Source: Actinomycetota bacterium
GTDB lineage: Bacteria > Actinomycetota > Thermoleophilia > Gaiellales > Gaiellaceae
Direction of reading: 5' to 3'
Assembly: GCA_004366385.1 (NCBI GenBank)
Contig: ML178780.1
Location: 9,449-67,866, forward strand
Length of the DNA: 58,418 nucleotides
Within the stretch, counting starts at the first letter, position 1; each line of letters opens with the position of its first letter. The notes beneath the pieces are model-generated. The model did no database searches. It had not been told where the DNA came from and saw only the letters and a list, made by a program, of their open reading frames with translations. A program made the position numbers and the translations under genes. Shown piece by piece: positions 23,348-31,226 of the stretch.

Positions 23348-24076
23348 TCAGAGCCGCCCGGCGAGGGCGTGCAGGCGCAGCAACGGCACGCGCCAGACCG
23401 CCTCGAGCACGATCGACCCGGTCATCTTCGAGTCGCCTTCCCGGCGCTCGACGAACGTGATCGGGAGCTCGCGCACGCGCAACCCCTTCCTGAGCGCGCG
23501 GTACGTCGTCTCGATCTGGAACCCGTAGCCGCGCGCCGCGACCGCGTCGAGGTCGATCGCCTCCAGGGTCTCGCGGCGGAAGCACTTGAACCCGCCGGTG
23601 AGGTCGCGCACGCGTACCCCGAGGAGGACCTGCGCGTACAGGCAGCCGCCGCGCGAGACGAACCGCCGCACGAGACCCCAGTTCCGCGTGCCACCGCCTT
23701 GCACGTAGCGCGAGCCGAGCACGAGATCCGCGTCGCCGGCCGCTTCGATGAGCCGCGGCACGTCGGCCGGGTCGTGCGAGAAGTCGCAGTCCATCTCGAG
23801 CAGGAGCTCGGCGCCGTCACCGAGCGCCTGGCGAAAGCCTGAGACGTACGCGGGCCCGATACCCTCCTTCGTCTCGCGGTGTAGGACCGAGACCCACGGG
23901 AGCTCGGCCGCGAGCCGGTCGGCGATCTCGCCCGTCCCGTCCGGCGAGCCGTCGTCGATCACGAGGACGGCATCCCGTCCCGTGTCCAGCACCTCACCGA
24001 GCGCCCGCACCATCGCCTCGAGGTTCTCGCGCTCGTTGTACGTGGGAAGGCAGACGACCGCGCGAGGCACGGACAT
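23348..24076 (-). CDS. GT2 glycosyltransferase, polyprenol-phosphate mannose synthase-like
   Basis: 242-residue family 2 glycosyltransferase without C-terminal membrane segments. It has the P-T-Y-N-E-R-E-N-L start, the D-D-G-S-P-D-G-T nucleotide-sugar motif (~42-49), D-C-D-F-S-H-D-P for the DxD metal site (~97-104), and G-G-G-T-R-N-W before G-F-K-C-F-R. These match dolichol/polyprenol-phosphate mannose synthases, which charge a lipid carrier for protein or glycolipid mannosylation. The start is ATG 24076 or GTG 24070; only 11 bases separate it from the divergent polX. Confidence 0.88.
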   Translation of the reverse strand: MSVPRAVVCLPTYNERENLEAMVRALGEVLDTGRDAVLVIDDGSPDGTGEIADRLAAELPWVSVLHRETKEGIGPAYVSGFRQALGDGAELLLEMDCDFSHDPADVPRLIEAAGDADLVLGSRYVQGGGTRNWGLVRRFVSRGGCLYAQVLLGVRVRDLTGGFKCFRRETLEAIDLDAVAARGYGFQIETTYRALRKGLRVRELPITFVERREGDSKMTGSIVLEAVWRVPLLRLHALAGRL

Positions 24077-24081
24077 ATCAT
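24076..24081 (+). promoter_or_regulatory. Putative -10 box of polX (leaderless)
   Basis: TATCAT ends six bases before the polX ATG and overlaps the first base of the divergent glycosyltransferase gene. Confidence 0.45.
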
Positions 24082-24087
24082 CGCCGC

Positions 24088-25812
24088 ATGGCGAAGACGC
24101 TGCCCCGGAACGCCGAGATCGCCGACCAGCTCGACCTGCTCGCGGACATCTCCGAGATCCTCGGCGAGGACTCGTTCCGGGTGATCGCGTACCGGCGTGC
24201 GGCGACCAGGATCAGGGAGACGCCCGGGCCGGTGGCCGAGCTCGCGCTCTCCGGGCACGCGAAGGACCTCCCGGGGATCGGGAAGACGATCGAGCAGAAG
24301 GTCGTCGAGATCGTGAACGACGGCGAGATGCACGCGCTCGCGAAGCGGCGCCAGAGCGTCCCTGCGGGCGTCGTCGACTTCCTGCGCCTCCCCGGGATCG
24401 GCCCGAAGACGGCCGCGCGCATCTGGACCGAGCTCGGCGTCACCACGCTCGACGGGCTCCAGGAGGCGGCGGCGAGCGGGCGGCTCCGCGATCTCTCCGG
24501 CCTCGGCGCGCGCAGCGAGGAGAAGGTGCTGAAGGCGCTCGAGGCGGGCGCGGGGAGGAAGGCGCCCGCGGAGGATCGCGGCCTGCTCGGTGCCGCGCTC
24601 CCGGCGGTGAAGGCCGTCGTCGAGGAGCTGCGCGCGCACCCGGCTGCGATCGCGGTCTCCGAGGCGGGCAGCGTGCGCCGGCGGCGCGAGACCGTGCGCG
24701 ACCTCGACTTCATCGCGACCTCCGCCGACCCGCCGGCCCTCATCGCTTCCTTCTGCGAGGCGCCGTGGGTCGCCGAGGTCGTCGCGCGCGGCGACACGAA
24801 GGCGACGGTCCTCGGCCACCAGGGCCTCCGCTTCGACCTCCGGGTCGTCGAGCCCGAGTGCTTCGGCAACGTCCTCCAGCACTTCACGGGCTCGAAGGGC
24901 CACAACGTCGCGCTGCGCGAGGAGGCGCAGCGGCGCGGGCTCTCGATCTCGGAGTACGGCGTGACCACGGTCGGGACCGGCGAGGTCGTCACGCACGCGG
25001 ACGAGGACGCGCTCTACGAGTACCTCGGCTACCAGCCGATCCCGCCCGAGCTGCGCGAGGACTCGGGTGAGCTGGAGGCGGCACGCGAGCGGCGCATCCC
25101 TCCGCTGGTCGAGCCCGGCGACTTGAGGGGCGAGATGCACGCGCACTCCACGTGGTCCACGGACGCGAAGGCGACGATCGAGGAGATGGTGCTCACGGCG
25201 AAGGCGCGTGGGCTCTCCTACCTCTGCCTCACCGACCACTCGCACTACCTGCGCGACGGACGGCTCGAGGCACAGTGGCGCGAGATCGACGACGTGAATG
25301 CCCGCAGCGGCCGTGGATTCAAGGTGCTGCGCGGGATCGAGGTGAACATCCGCGCGGACGGGTCGCTCGACGTGGACGACGACGTGCTCGCCGAGCTCGA
25401 CTGGGTGATCGCGTCGCTGCACACCGCCTTCGACCGGAGCCCGACCGAGCGGATCCTCGGCGCCATGGACAGCCCGCACGTCGACTGCATCGGGCACCTC
25501 TCGGGGCGCCGGATCCTGAAGCGGCCGGGGGCGGAGGTGGACGTCGAGCGGGTGGTCGAGCACGCGGTCGCGACCGGGACCGCGCTCGAGATCAACTCCC
25601 AGCCCGACCGGCTCGACATGCGCGACACGCACGCGCGGCTGGCGGGGGAGGCCGGTGTGCTCATCCCGGTGGTCACCGACGCGCACTCGACCGCGGCTCT
25701 CTCCTACGCGGAGCTCGGGATCGGCCTCGCGCGCCGCGCCTGGCTGACGAAGGAGCAGATCCTGAACACGCGGACGTGGGCGCAGGTCGCGAAGCTGCGG
25801 AAGCGCGCATGA
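24088..25812 (+). CDS. polX: DNA polymerase/3'-5' exonuclease PolX
   Basis: 574-residue family X DNA polymerase with a C-terminal PHP domain, acting in gap-filling repair. Residues ~1-150 form the 8-kDa/helix-hairpin-helix part (L-P-G-I-G-K-T and L-P-G-I-G-P-K-T-A hairpins). Residues ~165-310 form the polymerase palm with G-S-V-R-R-R-R-E and the metal Asp pair R-D-L-D-F. Residues ~335-574 form the PHP nuclease with E-M-H-A-H-S-T-W-S, T-D-H-S-H, E-I-N and T-D-A-H-S motifs complete. Length and architecture are those of Bacillus/Deinococcus PolX. The stop overlaps the next ATG. Confidence 0.95.
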   Translation: MAKTLPRNAEIADQLDLLADISEILGEDSFRVIAYRRAATRIRETPGPVAELALSGHAKDLPGIGKTIEQKVVEIVNDGEMHALAKRRQSVPAGVVDFLRLPGIGPKTAARIWTELGVTTLDGLQEAAASGRLRDLSGLGARSEEKVLKALEAGAGRKAPAEDRGLLGAALPAVKAVVEELRAHPAAIAVSEAGSVRRRRETVRDLDFIATSADPPALIASFCEAPWVAEVVARGDTKATVLGHQGLRFDLRVVEPECFGNVLQHFTGSKGHNVALREEAQRRGLSISEYGVTTVGTGEVVTHADEDALYEYLGYQPIPPELREDSGELEAARERRIPPLVEPGDLRGEMHAHSTWSTDAKATIEEMVLTAKARGLSYLCLTDHSHYLRDGRLEAQWREIDDVNARSGRGFKVLRGIEVNIRADGSLDVDDDVLAELDWVIASLHTAFDRSPTERILGAMDSPHVDCIGHLSGRRILKRPGAEVDVERVVEHAVATGTALEINSQPDRLDMRDTHARLAGEAGVLIPVVTDAHSTAALSYAELGIGLARRAWLTKEQILNTRTWAQVAKLRKRA

Positions 25813-27122
25813 GCACCTTCCGCGACGACGGCGCTGCGGCGCTCGACTGGGTCGCGTCGTACCTCGAGGGCGTGCGCGAGCGTCCCGTGCTCTCGCAGGT
25901 CGAGCCAGGGGAGATCCGCGCGGCGCTGCCCGCGTCGCCGCCCGACGGGCCGGAGCCCTTCTCGGCCGTCCTGCGCGACCTCGACGACGTGCTCATGCCC
26001 GGGATCACGCACTGGCAGGGCCCGCGCTTCTTCGCGTACTTCGCGACCACGGCGTCGGAGCCAGGTGTGCTCGCCGAGATCCTGATCGCCGGTCTCAACC
26101 AGGTCGGGATCCTGTGGCGCACGTCGCCGGCGCTCCAGGAGCTCGAGGAGGTGACGCTCGACTGGCTCGCGCAGCTCCTCGGCCTGCCGTCCGGCCTCCA
26201 CGGCCACATCGAGGACACCGCCTCCACGAGCACGCTCGTGGCGCTCGCGGTCGCCCGCGCCGCGAGCCCCGGCCGTCGCGTCGTCGTCTGCTCCGAGCAC
26301 GCCCACTCCTCCGTGGACAAGGCGGCGAAGCTGCTCGAGCTCGACCTGCGGAAGGTCCCCGGCGACGAGCAGTTCCGCCTCCGGCCGGACCTGCTCGACC
26401 TCGACGGCGCCTGCGCGGTCGTCGCCACGATCGGGACGACGTCGTCAACCTCCGTCGACCCCGTGCCGGCGATCGCGGATCGCTGCGAGGCCGAGGGCGT
26501 GTGGCTCCACGTCGACGCGGCCTACGCGGGTGCCGCGGCCGTCTGCCCCGAGCTCCGCGACCGCTTCGCGGGCTGGGGGCGTGCGGACTCGATTGTCGTG
26601 AACCCCCACAAGTGGCTCGGCGTGCCCATGGACTGCTCCACGCTCTGGACGAGCCGCGCGGATGCCTTCCGTGACGCGTTCAGCCTCGTCCCCGAGTATC
26701 TGCGCGTCACCGAGGAGGTAGCGAGCCTGAGCGAGCACACGCAGGTGCTCGGGCGGCGCTTCCGCGCGCTCAAGCTGTGGGCTGTGCTCCGCTGCTACGG
26801 CCGGTCCGGGCTCCAGGAGCGGATCCGCGAGCACCTCCGGCTCGCCGCGCTGTTCGAGGAGTGGGTGCGAGCGGACGACGCGTGGGAGGTGGTCGCGCCG
26901 CGCCCGTTCTCGGTCGTCTGCTTCCGCCTCCGCGGATCGGACGAGGACAACGAGGCGCTCCTCGAGCGCGTGAACGCGACGGGCGAGGTCTTCATCTCGC
27001 ATACAACGCTCGCAGGGCGGTACGTCCTGCGGCTGGCCGTCGGCAGCTTCCGCACGACCGAGGACGACGTGCGGCTCGCGTGGGACGTCCTCCGCCGGGA
27101 AGCCGAGGCGCTGCGGGCGTGA
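25809..27122 (+). CDS. PLP-dependent amino acid decarboxylase, group II (aromatic type)
   Basis: 437-residue pyridoxal-phosphate decarboxylase of the aromatic-L-amino-acid/glutamate decarboxylase group. The H-W-Q-G-P-R-F-F-A-Y-F segment, the substrate-pocket L-N-Q-V-G-I-L-W-R-T-S-P-A, H-V-D-A-A-Y-A-G-A-A (PLP Asp) and N-P-H-K268-W-L (Schiff-base lysine) are all present. It probably decarboxylates an aromatic amino acid such as tryptophan, tyrosine or phenylalanine; the exact substrate is unknown. The ATG overlaps the polX stop, and the stop overlaps the next GTG. Confidence 0.9.
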   Translation: MSTFRDDGAAALDWVASYLEGVRERPVLSQVEPGEIRAALPASPPDGPEPFSAVLRDLDDVLMPGITHWQGPRFFAYFATTASEPGVLAEILIAGLNQVGILWRTSPALQELEEVTLDWLAQLLGLPSGLHGHIEDTASTSTLVALAVARAASPGRRVVVCSEHAHSSVDKAAKLLELDLRKVPGDEQFRLRPDLLDLDGACAVVATIGTTSSTSVDPVPAIADRCEAEGVWLHVDAAYAGAAAVCPELRDRFAGWGRADSIVVNPHKWLGVPMDCSTLWTSRADAFRDAFSLVPEYLRVTEEVASLSEHTQVLGRRFRALKLWAVLRCYGRSGLQERIREHLRLAALFEEWVRADDAWEVVAPRPFSVVCFRLRGSDEDNEALLERVNATGEVFISHTTLAGRYVLRLAVGSFRTTEDDVRLAWDVLRREAEALRA

Positions 27123-28297
27123 GCCCAGACGGAGGCTTCGCCCGGCTGCACGGCACGTACCTCCTCAGCGGAGAGCCGATCCTCGTCGTCCAGCACGAGG
27201 GCGGGCTCGGGCTGGCAGCGCCGGGCGTCCCGGACGAGTTCGTGTCGCCGCTGGCCGCGGCGGGCGACGCCTTTCGGGTCGCGGCGGGCCCGGTCGCCGG
27301 CGTCGAGATCGAGTTCTGCGACGGCGACCCGTGCCCGGGCGGCGTGCTGGCGGGCGTCGTCCCGTTCGAGCGCATGCCGGCCGCTGCGACGCTCCCGGGC
27401 GGCCGCGGGCTCGTCCCGCCGCCGCTCGAGGTCGCGCCGGATGAGGAGTCCCGCTTCGAGCGCCTGCTCGACTCCATCCGAGACGACCGTGACGGAGCGC
27501 TCCTCGACGTCGGAGACGGCCCGCGCTGGCGCTTCGTCGAGTGGCTGACGCGCCGGGAGGCGGTCGCCTTCCACGGCTCGCCGAAGCCGGACATCGACCT
27601 CTTCGAGCCCGTGCGCTCGTCGGTCGAGCTCATGGATCACGCGGGCACGGGAAACCTCGCGGCCGTCTACGCGACGCCGTACGGGCTCTGGGCGCTGTGG
27701 TTCGCCGTCCTCGACCGCAGCCGGCTCGAGGGCTCGATCAGGAACGGCGTGCTGCGGTGGACGAGTCGCGACGGGAGGACGCTCGACCTCTACCACTTCT
27801 CGGTCCACCACGAGCACGTCGGCGGCGACATCTGGCGGCCGGGGACGCTGTACCTGCTCCCGCGCGAGCCGTTCCGGGCGAGCCCGCTCGTCCCCGGCGG
27901 CCCACCGGCGAGCGAGTGGGCGAGCCTCGCGTCCGTGCGACCGCTGAAGCGCATCGCGGTCGAGCCCGAGGACTTCCCGTTCCGCGACCACGTGGGAGGT
28001 CACGACGACTCGCTCGTGATCGAGGCGGCGCGCCTGGCGGACATCGTCCTCGCGAAGGCGACGTCGGCCCGGCGAGTCGAGGGCGGCCTGGAGATCGAGC
28101 TCGCCTGGGACGAGGAGCTCGAGACGATCTCGGGCGCCTACCTCGACGCGACTCGCGTGCTCATGCCCGATGTCGAGCGTCGGTTCGTGCGTCGTGACCG
28201 AGGCGCGACGATGCTCGAGCTGCTGGCTGCGGAGGGCTTCCTGCAGTCGCTCGAAGCGTCGCTCCGCAAGCGCGGGATCGGGGTCGGCGAGCGGTAG
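27119..28297 (+). CDS. Unknown protein with ADP-ribosyltransferase-like segment
   Basis: 392 residues, not recognised as a known family. The N-terminal ~110 residues contain a C-D-G-D-P-C-P-G-G segment. Residues ~146-205 read V-A-F-H152-G-S-P-K-P-D-I-D-L-F-E-P, then A-V-Y184-A-T-P-Y-G-L-W-A-L-W-F-A. A histidine in F/Y-H-G-S and a later Y-A-T followed by A-x-x-F-A is the general pattern of the ADP-ribosyltransferase fold, but a catalytic Glu could not be placed and the resemblance may be accidental. The C-terminal half has long acidic helices. GTG 27119 overlaps the decarboxylase stop, so it is co-translated. Confidence 0.6.
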   Translation: MSPDGGFARLHGTYLLSGEPILVVQHEGGLGLAAPGVPDEFVSPLAAAGDAFRVAAGPVAGVEIEFCDGDPCPGGVLAGVVPFERMPAAATLPGGRGLVPPPLEVAPDEESRFERLLDSIRDDRDGALLDVGDGPRWRFVEWLTRREAVAFHGSPKPDIDLFEPVRSSVELMDHAGTGNLAAVYATPYGLWALWFAVLDRSRLEGSIRNGVLRWTSRDGRTLDLYHFSVHHEHVGGDIWRPGTLYLLPREPFRASPLVPGGPPASEWASLASVRPLKRIAVEPEDFPFRDHVGGHDDSLVIEAARLADIVLAKATSARRVEGGLEIELAWDEELETISGAYLDATRVLMPDVERRFVRRDRGATMLELLAAEGFLQSLEASLRKRGIGVGER

Positions 28298-28344
28298 CCC
28301 GCGCCACGCCGGCTCGTAACGCCGTGTCGTCGCGGCCGTGCTCC

Positions 28345-28350
28345 TACGAT
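28345..28350 (+). promoter_or_regulatory. Putative -10 box of TauE-like half gene
   Basis: TACGAT ends six bases before the GTG at 28357, which supports that start over the further-upstream GTG at 28324. Confidence 0.4.
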
Positions 28351-28356
28351 GCGCGC

Positions 28357-28701
28357 GTGCGATTCGTGGCCATCGGCCTCGCGGCCGGCGTGTTCTCGGC
28401 GCTCTTCGGGGTCGGCGGCGGGATCATCGCCGTGCCGCTGCTCGTGCTCTTCGCAGGGGTCCCCGAGCGGGTGGCGGCGGCGACGTCGCTCGGTGCCATT
28501 GGGATCACGGCCCTCGCCGGCGTCCTCGTCTACGGCGCGCGCGGCGACGTGAACGTCGCGTACGCCGCCCTCGTCGGGCTCCCCGCCGCCGCCGGCGCGC
28601 TGGGTGGGACGTGGCTCCAGCAGCGTGTGTCGACGCGCGTCCTGACCTTCGGCTTCGCCGTGCTGCTCACCGGCGTCGGGATCTGGCTGCTGCTGCCGTG
28701 A
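28357..28701 (+). CDS. TauE/SafE-family transporter, N-terminal half
   Basis: 114-residue membrane protein equal to one half of a TauE/SafE anion exporter: V-R-F-V-A-I-G-L-A-A-G-V-F-S-A-L-F-G-V-G-G-G-I-I-A-V-P carries the family's G-V-G-G-G loop, followed by T-S-L-G-A-I and three further hydrophobic segments. Normal family members are ~250 residues with two such repeats in one chain. Here the second repeat is the next gene, whose GTG overlaps this stop. The two probably assemble as a heterodimer moving sulfite, sulfoacetate or a similar anion. Confidence 0.82.
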   Translation: MRFVAIGLAAGVFSALFGVGGGIIAVPLLVLFAGVPERVAAATSLGAIGITALAGVLVYGARGDVNVAYAALVGLPAAAGALGGTWLQQRVSTRVLTFGFAVLLTGVGIWLLLP

Positions 28702-29093
28702 GCACGACCACGATCATCGTCGCGGTGGCGCTCGGGCTCTCCGCGGGAGTGCTCGCCGGGCTGTTCGGCGTCGGCGGCGGGATTCTCTTCGTGCCGGCGC
28801 TCGTCGCGCTCGGTCTCGGCCAGCTGGAGGCGCAGGCGACCTCGCTGCTCGCGATCCTGCCGACGGTCGCCGCGGGCGCCTGGAACCAGCGGCGGTACGG
28901 GAACTTCCGTCCCCGCCTCGCGCTCGCGCTCGGCCTCGCCTCCGTCGCGGGGGTGGGGCTGGGAGCACTCATCGCGATCTCCCTCCCGGAGCCCGTGCTG
29001 CGGAGGCTGTTCGCCGTGCTCGTGCTCGCCGTCGCGGCTCGGCTCGCGCTCGTCACGTACCGCAACCGCCCTCGCTACCCTGAGACGCCGTGA
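28698..29093 (+). CDS. TauE/SafE-family transporter, C-terminal half
   Basis: 131-residue second half-transporter with its own G-L-F-G-V-G-G-G-I-L-F-V-P repeat, A-T-S-L-L-A-I-L-P-T and about four membrane segments, ending in a basic tail. GTG 28698 overlaps the upstream stop. The reading frame difference could mean a frameshifted full-length gene, but the clean GTGA junction and complete helices on both sides argue for two functional half genes. Confidence 0.82.
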   Translation: MSTTTIIVAVALGLSAGVLAGLFGVGGGILFVPALVALGLGQLEAQATSLLAILPTVAAGAWNQRRYGNFRPRLALALGLASVAGVGLGALIAISLPEPVLRRLFAVLVLAVAARLALVTYRNRPRYPETP

Positions 29094-30475
29094 CCCGTGC
29101 CGTCGTCGCAGCCTGCGCGGCGCTCGCCTTCTCGACCGCGCTTGCGTCGGCCTCCCCGCCGCCGCGAACCGCGACGACGTCCGCGAGCGCGGTTCTCGTC
29201 CGGATCACCATCCCCGGCGAGGCGCAGGTCGCACTCGGCGAGCTCGTGTGGCCGACGAACCTGAGTGCCGACGTCCAGTCGTTCCAGTACCCGGACGACG
29301 GGTCGATCGTCCGGCTCGGCCGCTCGCGCGCCTCCATCTCGGCGCAGACGGGCGCCGCCACCGTGTCGCAGTCGCTCTCGGAGGTGATCGTGCTCTCGCT
29401 CTTCAACGGCGAGATCACCGCCGCCAGAGTGACCGCCGCTGCGCGATCCGGTGCGAGCGAGCGGACGACCGAGGCGACGACCGCCGGCTCCTCCGTCCAA
29501 GGGCTGCGCGCGCTCGACCAGAGCGTCCCCTCGCGTCCCGGCGTGACCGTCGGCCTCTCCGACTGGGGCTCGCTGACGGTCCTCACCGAGTCCGCCGGGG
29601 AGAAGGAGGCCGGGCCGCCGAGGGCCCAGGCGTCGGTCCTCGCGCTGCGCGTCAGGCTCACCGCCGACCACGGCGGGCTCCCGGCCGGGAGTGAGATCGT
29701 GATCGGCAACGCACAGACGGCTGCCGTCGCCAAGGTCCCGACCCGGCCGCGGCGACCCGGCGCGCCGCCTCCGGCACCGGAGCCCGGGCCGTCACGCATC
29801 CCGACCCCGCCCGAGCCTGCGGTTCCCGGCGAGGCGGTCCCGGGAGGGCCCGTCCGCGTCGCACCCGAGGTCACGGCCACGCTCTCGGCCGGCGGGTACG
29901 TCTTCCCCGTGTTCGGCCCCGTCTCGTTCGGCGACAGCTTCGGCGCGCCTCGCCCGGGGATCCCCGGCGGCTGGCATCACGGCGAGGACATCTTCGCGCC
30001 GCTCGGGGCACCCGTCCTCGCGGTCGCCGACGGGACGATCCACAGCGTCGGGTTCATCAAGCTCGGCGGGTACCGGCTCTGGCTTCGGGACGACGGTGGG
30101 AACGAGTTCTACTACGCCCACCTGTCCGCCTATACACCGCTCGCGATCGAGGGGAAGCGCGTCCGTGCCGGCGACGTCATCGGCTTCGTGGGCGACACGG
30201 GCGACGCCGAGGGGGGCCTGCCGCACCTGCACTTCGAGATCCACCCCGCCTCGATGCTCGGGCTGGGCTACGACGGGGTCGTCGCGCCGTATCCGATCCT
30301 CGTCGCGTGGCGGCGTGCCGAGGACGTCTCCTTCGCGGCCGGCCGGCTGTACGTGCCGACCGGCTCCGGGGACGTGCTACCGCCTCCCGGAGCCGTTCTC
30401 CTCCAGGCCGAGGACATCTCGCCCGCGAGCGGGCTGGTGCCCGGCGCGCTCGAGCGCGCCATGACGACCGGCTAG
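29090..30475 (+). CDS. Secreted M23-family metallopeptidase
   Basis: 461-residue cell-wall endopeptidase candidate. Residues ~1-22 form a signal peptide (A-C-A-A-L-A-F-S-T-A-L-A-S-A-S). Residues ~25-225 are a Ser/Thr-rich domain of unknown role, ~228-260 a proline-rich linker, and ~275-390 the lysostaphin/M23 domain with zinc ligands H296-x3-D300 and H379-x-H381 (H-L-H-F-E). The role is probably peptidoglycan remodelling. The GTG overlaps the preceding stop, but TACCCT eight bases upstream suggests an extra internal promoter. Confidence 0.88.
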   Translation: MTRAVVAACAALAFSTALASASPPPRTATTSASAVLVRITIPGEAQVALGELVWPTNLSADVQSFQYPDDGSIVRLGRSRASISAQTGAATVSQSLSEVIVLSLFNGEITAARVTAAARSGASERTTEATTAGSSVQGLRALDQSVPSRPGVTVGLSDWGSLTVLTESAGEKEAGPPRAQASVLALRVRLTADHGGLPAGSEIVIGNAQTAAVAKVPTRPRRPGAPPPAPEPGPSRIPTPPEPAVPGEAVPGGPVRVAPEVTATLSAGGYVFPVFGPVSFGDSFGAPRPGIPGGWHHGEDIFAPLGAPVLAVADGTIHSVGFIKLGGYRLWLRDDGGNEFYYAHLSAYTPLAIEGKRVRAGDVIGFVGDTGDAEGGLPHLHFEIHPASMLGLGYDGVVAPYPILVAWRRAEDVSFAAGRLYVPTGSGDVLPPPGAVLLQAEDISPASGLVPGALERAMTTG

Positions 30476-30478
30476 CGC

Positions 30479-30949
30479 CTACGCCTCGTCCGTCGCGGCG
30501 GGCATGCCGCCGTTCGCGCCCTCTTCCTCGAGCGCGTCGGCGAGCTCCTCGAGCCCGTCGCCGTTCCCGCCGGCGACGCGAGTCATGATCCACTCGCGCG
30601 TCGCCTGACCCGTCCACGGGTTGTAGAGGACGCCGAGCGTGACGCCGGTGAGCAGGATCACGCGGTTGCGCGTCTTGTGGCTCTTCTTCTGAGCCTTGCC
30701 CTGGAGTTTCTCGGAGGCCGCGGAGACCTCGGACACGAGGTCCTGGAGCTCCTTCTGGAAGTCCTTGTCCGAGACCCGCTCGGCCTTGCCCTTGACGCCT
30801 TCGCCCTTCGCGATCTGGCCGTACAGGCTGCGCGCGGCCACGAACGCCGCGAGCAAGTCCTCGCGCAGCTCCGGATCCTCCATCGCGCGCTTCACGTACG
30901 GGCGAAGAGCGTCGACGGCGAGTGTGGGCTTCTCTTTCGTCTTCGCCAT
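30479..30949 (-). CDS. Hypothetical YtxH-like protein
   Basis: 156-residue basic protein with a helical N-terminal ~100 residues (A-L-R-P-Y-V-K-R-A-M-E-D-P-E-L-R-E-D...), one short hydrophobic segment V-I-L-L-T-G-V-T-L-G-V-L-Y-N-P-W-T-G near residue 105, and an acidic tail. The G-x-L-Y-x-P-x-x-G motif in a membrane segment resembles YtxH/general stress proteins. The ATG at 30949 is preceded by GAAAGGTGG at good distance, so this one is not leaderless. Convergent with the M23 gene, three bases away. Confidence 0.62.
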   Translation of the reverse strand: MAKTKEKPTLAVDALRPYVKRAMEDPELREDLLAAFVAARSLYGQIAKGEGVKGKAERVSDKDFQKELQDLVSEVSAASEKLQGKAQKKSHKTRNRVILLTGVTLGVLYNPWTGQATREWIMTRVAGGNGDGLEELADALEEEGANGGMPAATDEA

Positions 30950-30990
30950 GCGGCTACCACCTTTCTTCGACTGCCTCGAAGTATGTCGGC

Positions 30991-30996
30991 TACGAT
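30991..30996 (+). promoter_or_regulatory. Putative -10 box of small membrane protein gene
   Basis: TACGAT ends seven bases before GTG 31004 and decides that start over ATG 30983, which lies upstream of the box. Confidence 0.4.
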
Positions 30997-31003
30997 CGCC
31001 CCG

Positions 31004-31195
31004 GTGCGCGGGTTGCCGTTCCTGCTTCATCCGCTGCGGCTCCTGAAGCTGGTGGGGGCGCTCGCCGCCTTCCTGGTCTACGTGTGGTTTGCCGCCGTGC
31101 GCGCGGTGCCAAACGTCCGCCGCCGCAAGGCCGCGATCCGGGAGGAGTGGCTGGCGCGTCACCGGGCCCGGAGGAGCCGTACCGCGGGCAGCTGA
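31004..31195 (+). CDS. Small single-pass membrane protein
   Basis: 63-residue protein: L-L-K-L-V-G-A-L-A-A-F-L-V-Y-V-W-F-A-A-V makes one membrane helix, followed by a strongly basic tail (R-R-R-K-A-A-I-R-E-E-W...R-H-R-A-R-R-S-R). Topology would put the basic tail in the cytoplasm. The start follows from the TACGAT box; the upstream ATG at 30983 would add seven residues. No family recognised. rmlA follows 31 bases later with its own promoter. Confidence 0.55.
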   Translation: MRGLPFLLHPLRLLKLVGALAAFLVYVWFAAVRAVPNVRRRKAAIREEWLARHRARRSRTAGS

Positions 31196-31213
31196 CCCGC
31201 GATCGTCCGCAGT

Positions 31214-31219
31214 TAGCAT
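31214..31219 (+). promoter_or_regulatory. Putative -10 box of rmlA (leaderless)
   Basis: TAGCAT ends seven bases before GTG 31227. The ATG at 31225 is out of frame and is not the start. Confidence 0.45.
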
Positions 31220-31226
31220 CCCCCAT

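Noticed and set aside
28324-28356. Upstream GTG (28324) as start of the TauE-like half gene
   Set aside because: The TACGAT box at 28345-28350 lies inside this extension, and the extra residues (M-S-S-R-P-C-S-Y-D-A-R) are not part of the membrane helix.
30677-30982. Long plus-strand reading frame ahead of the small membrane protein
   Set aside because: It runs antisense to the YtxH-like gene, which has a ribosome-binding site. Only the C-terminal part, after a promoter box, is credible.
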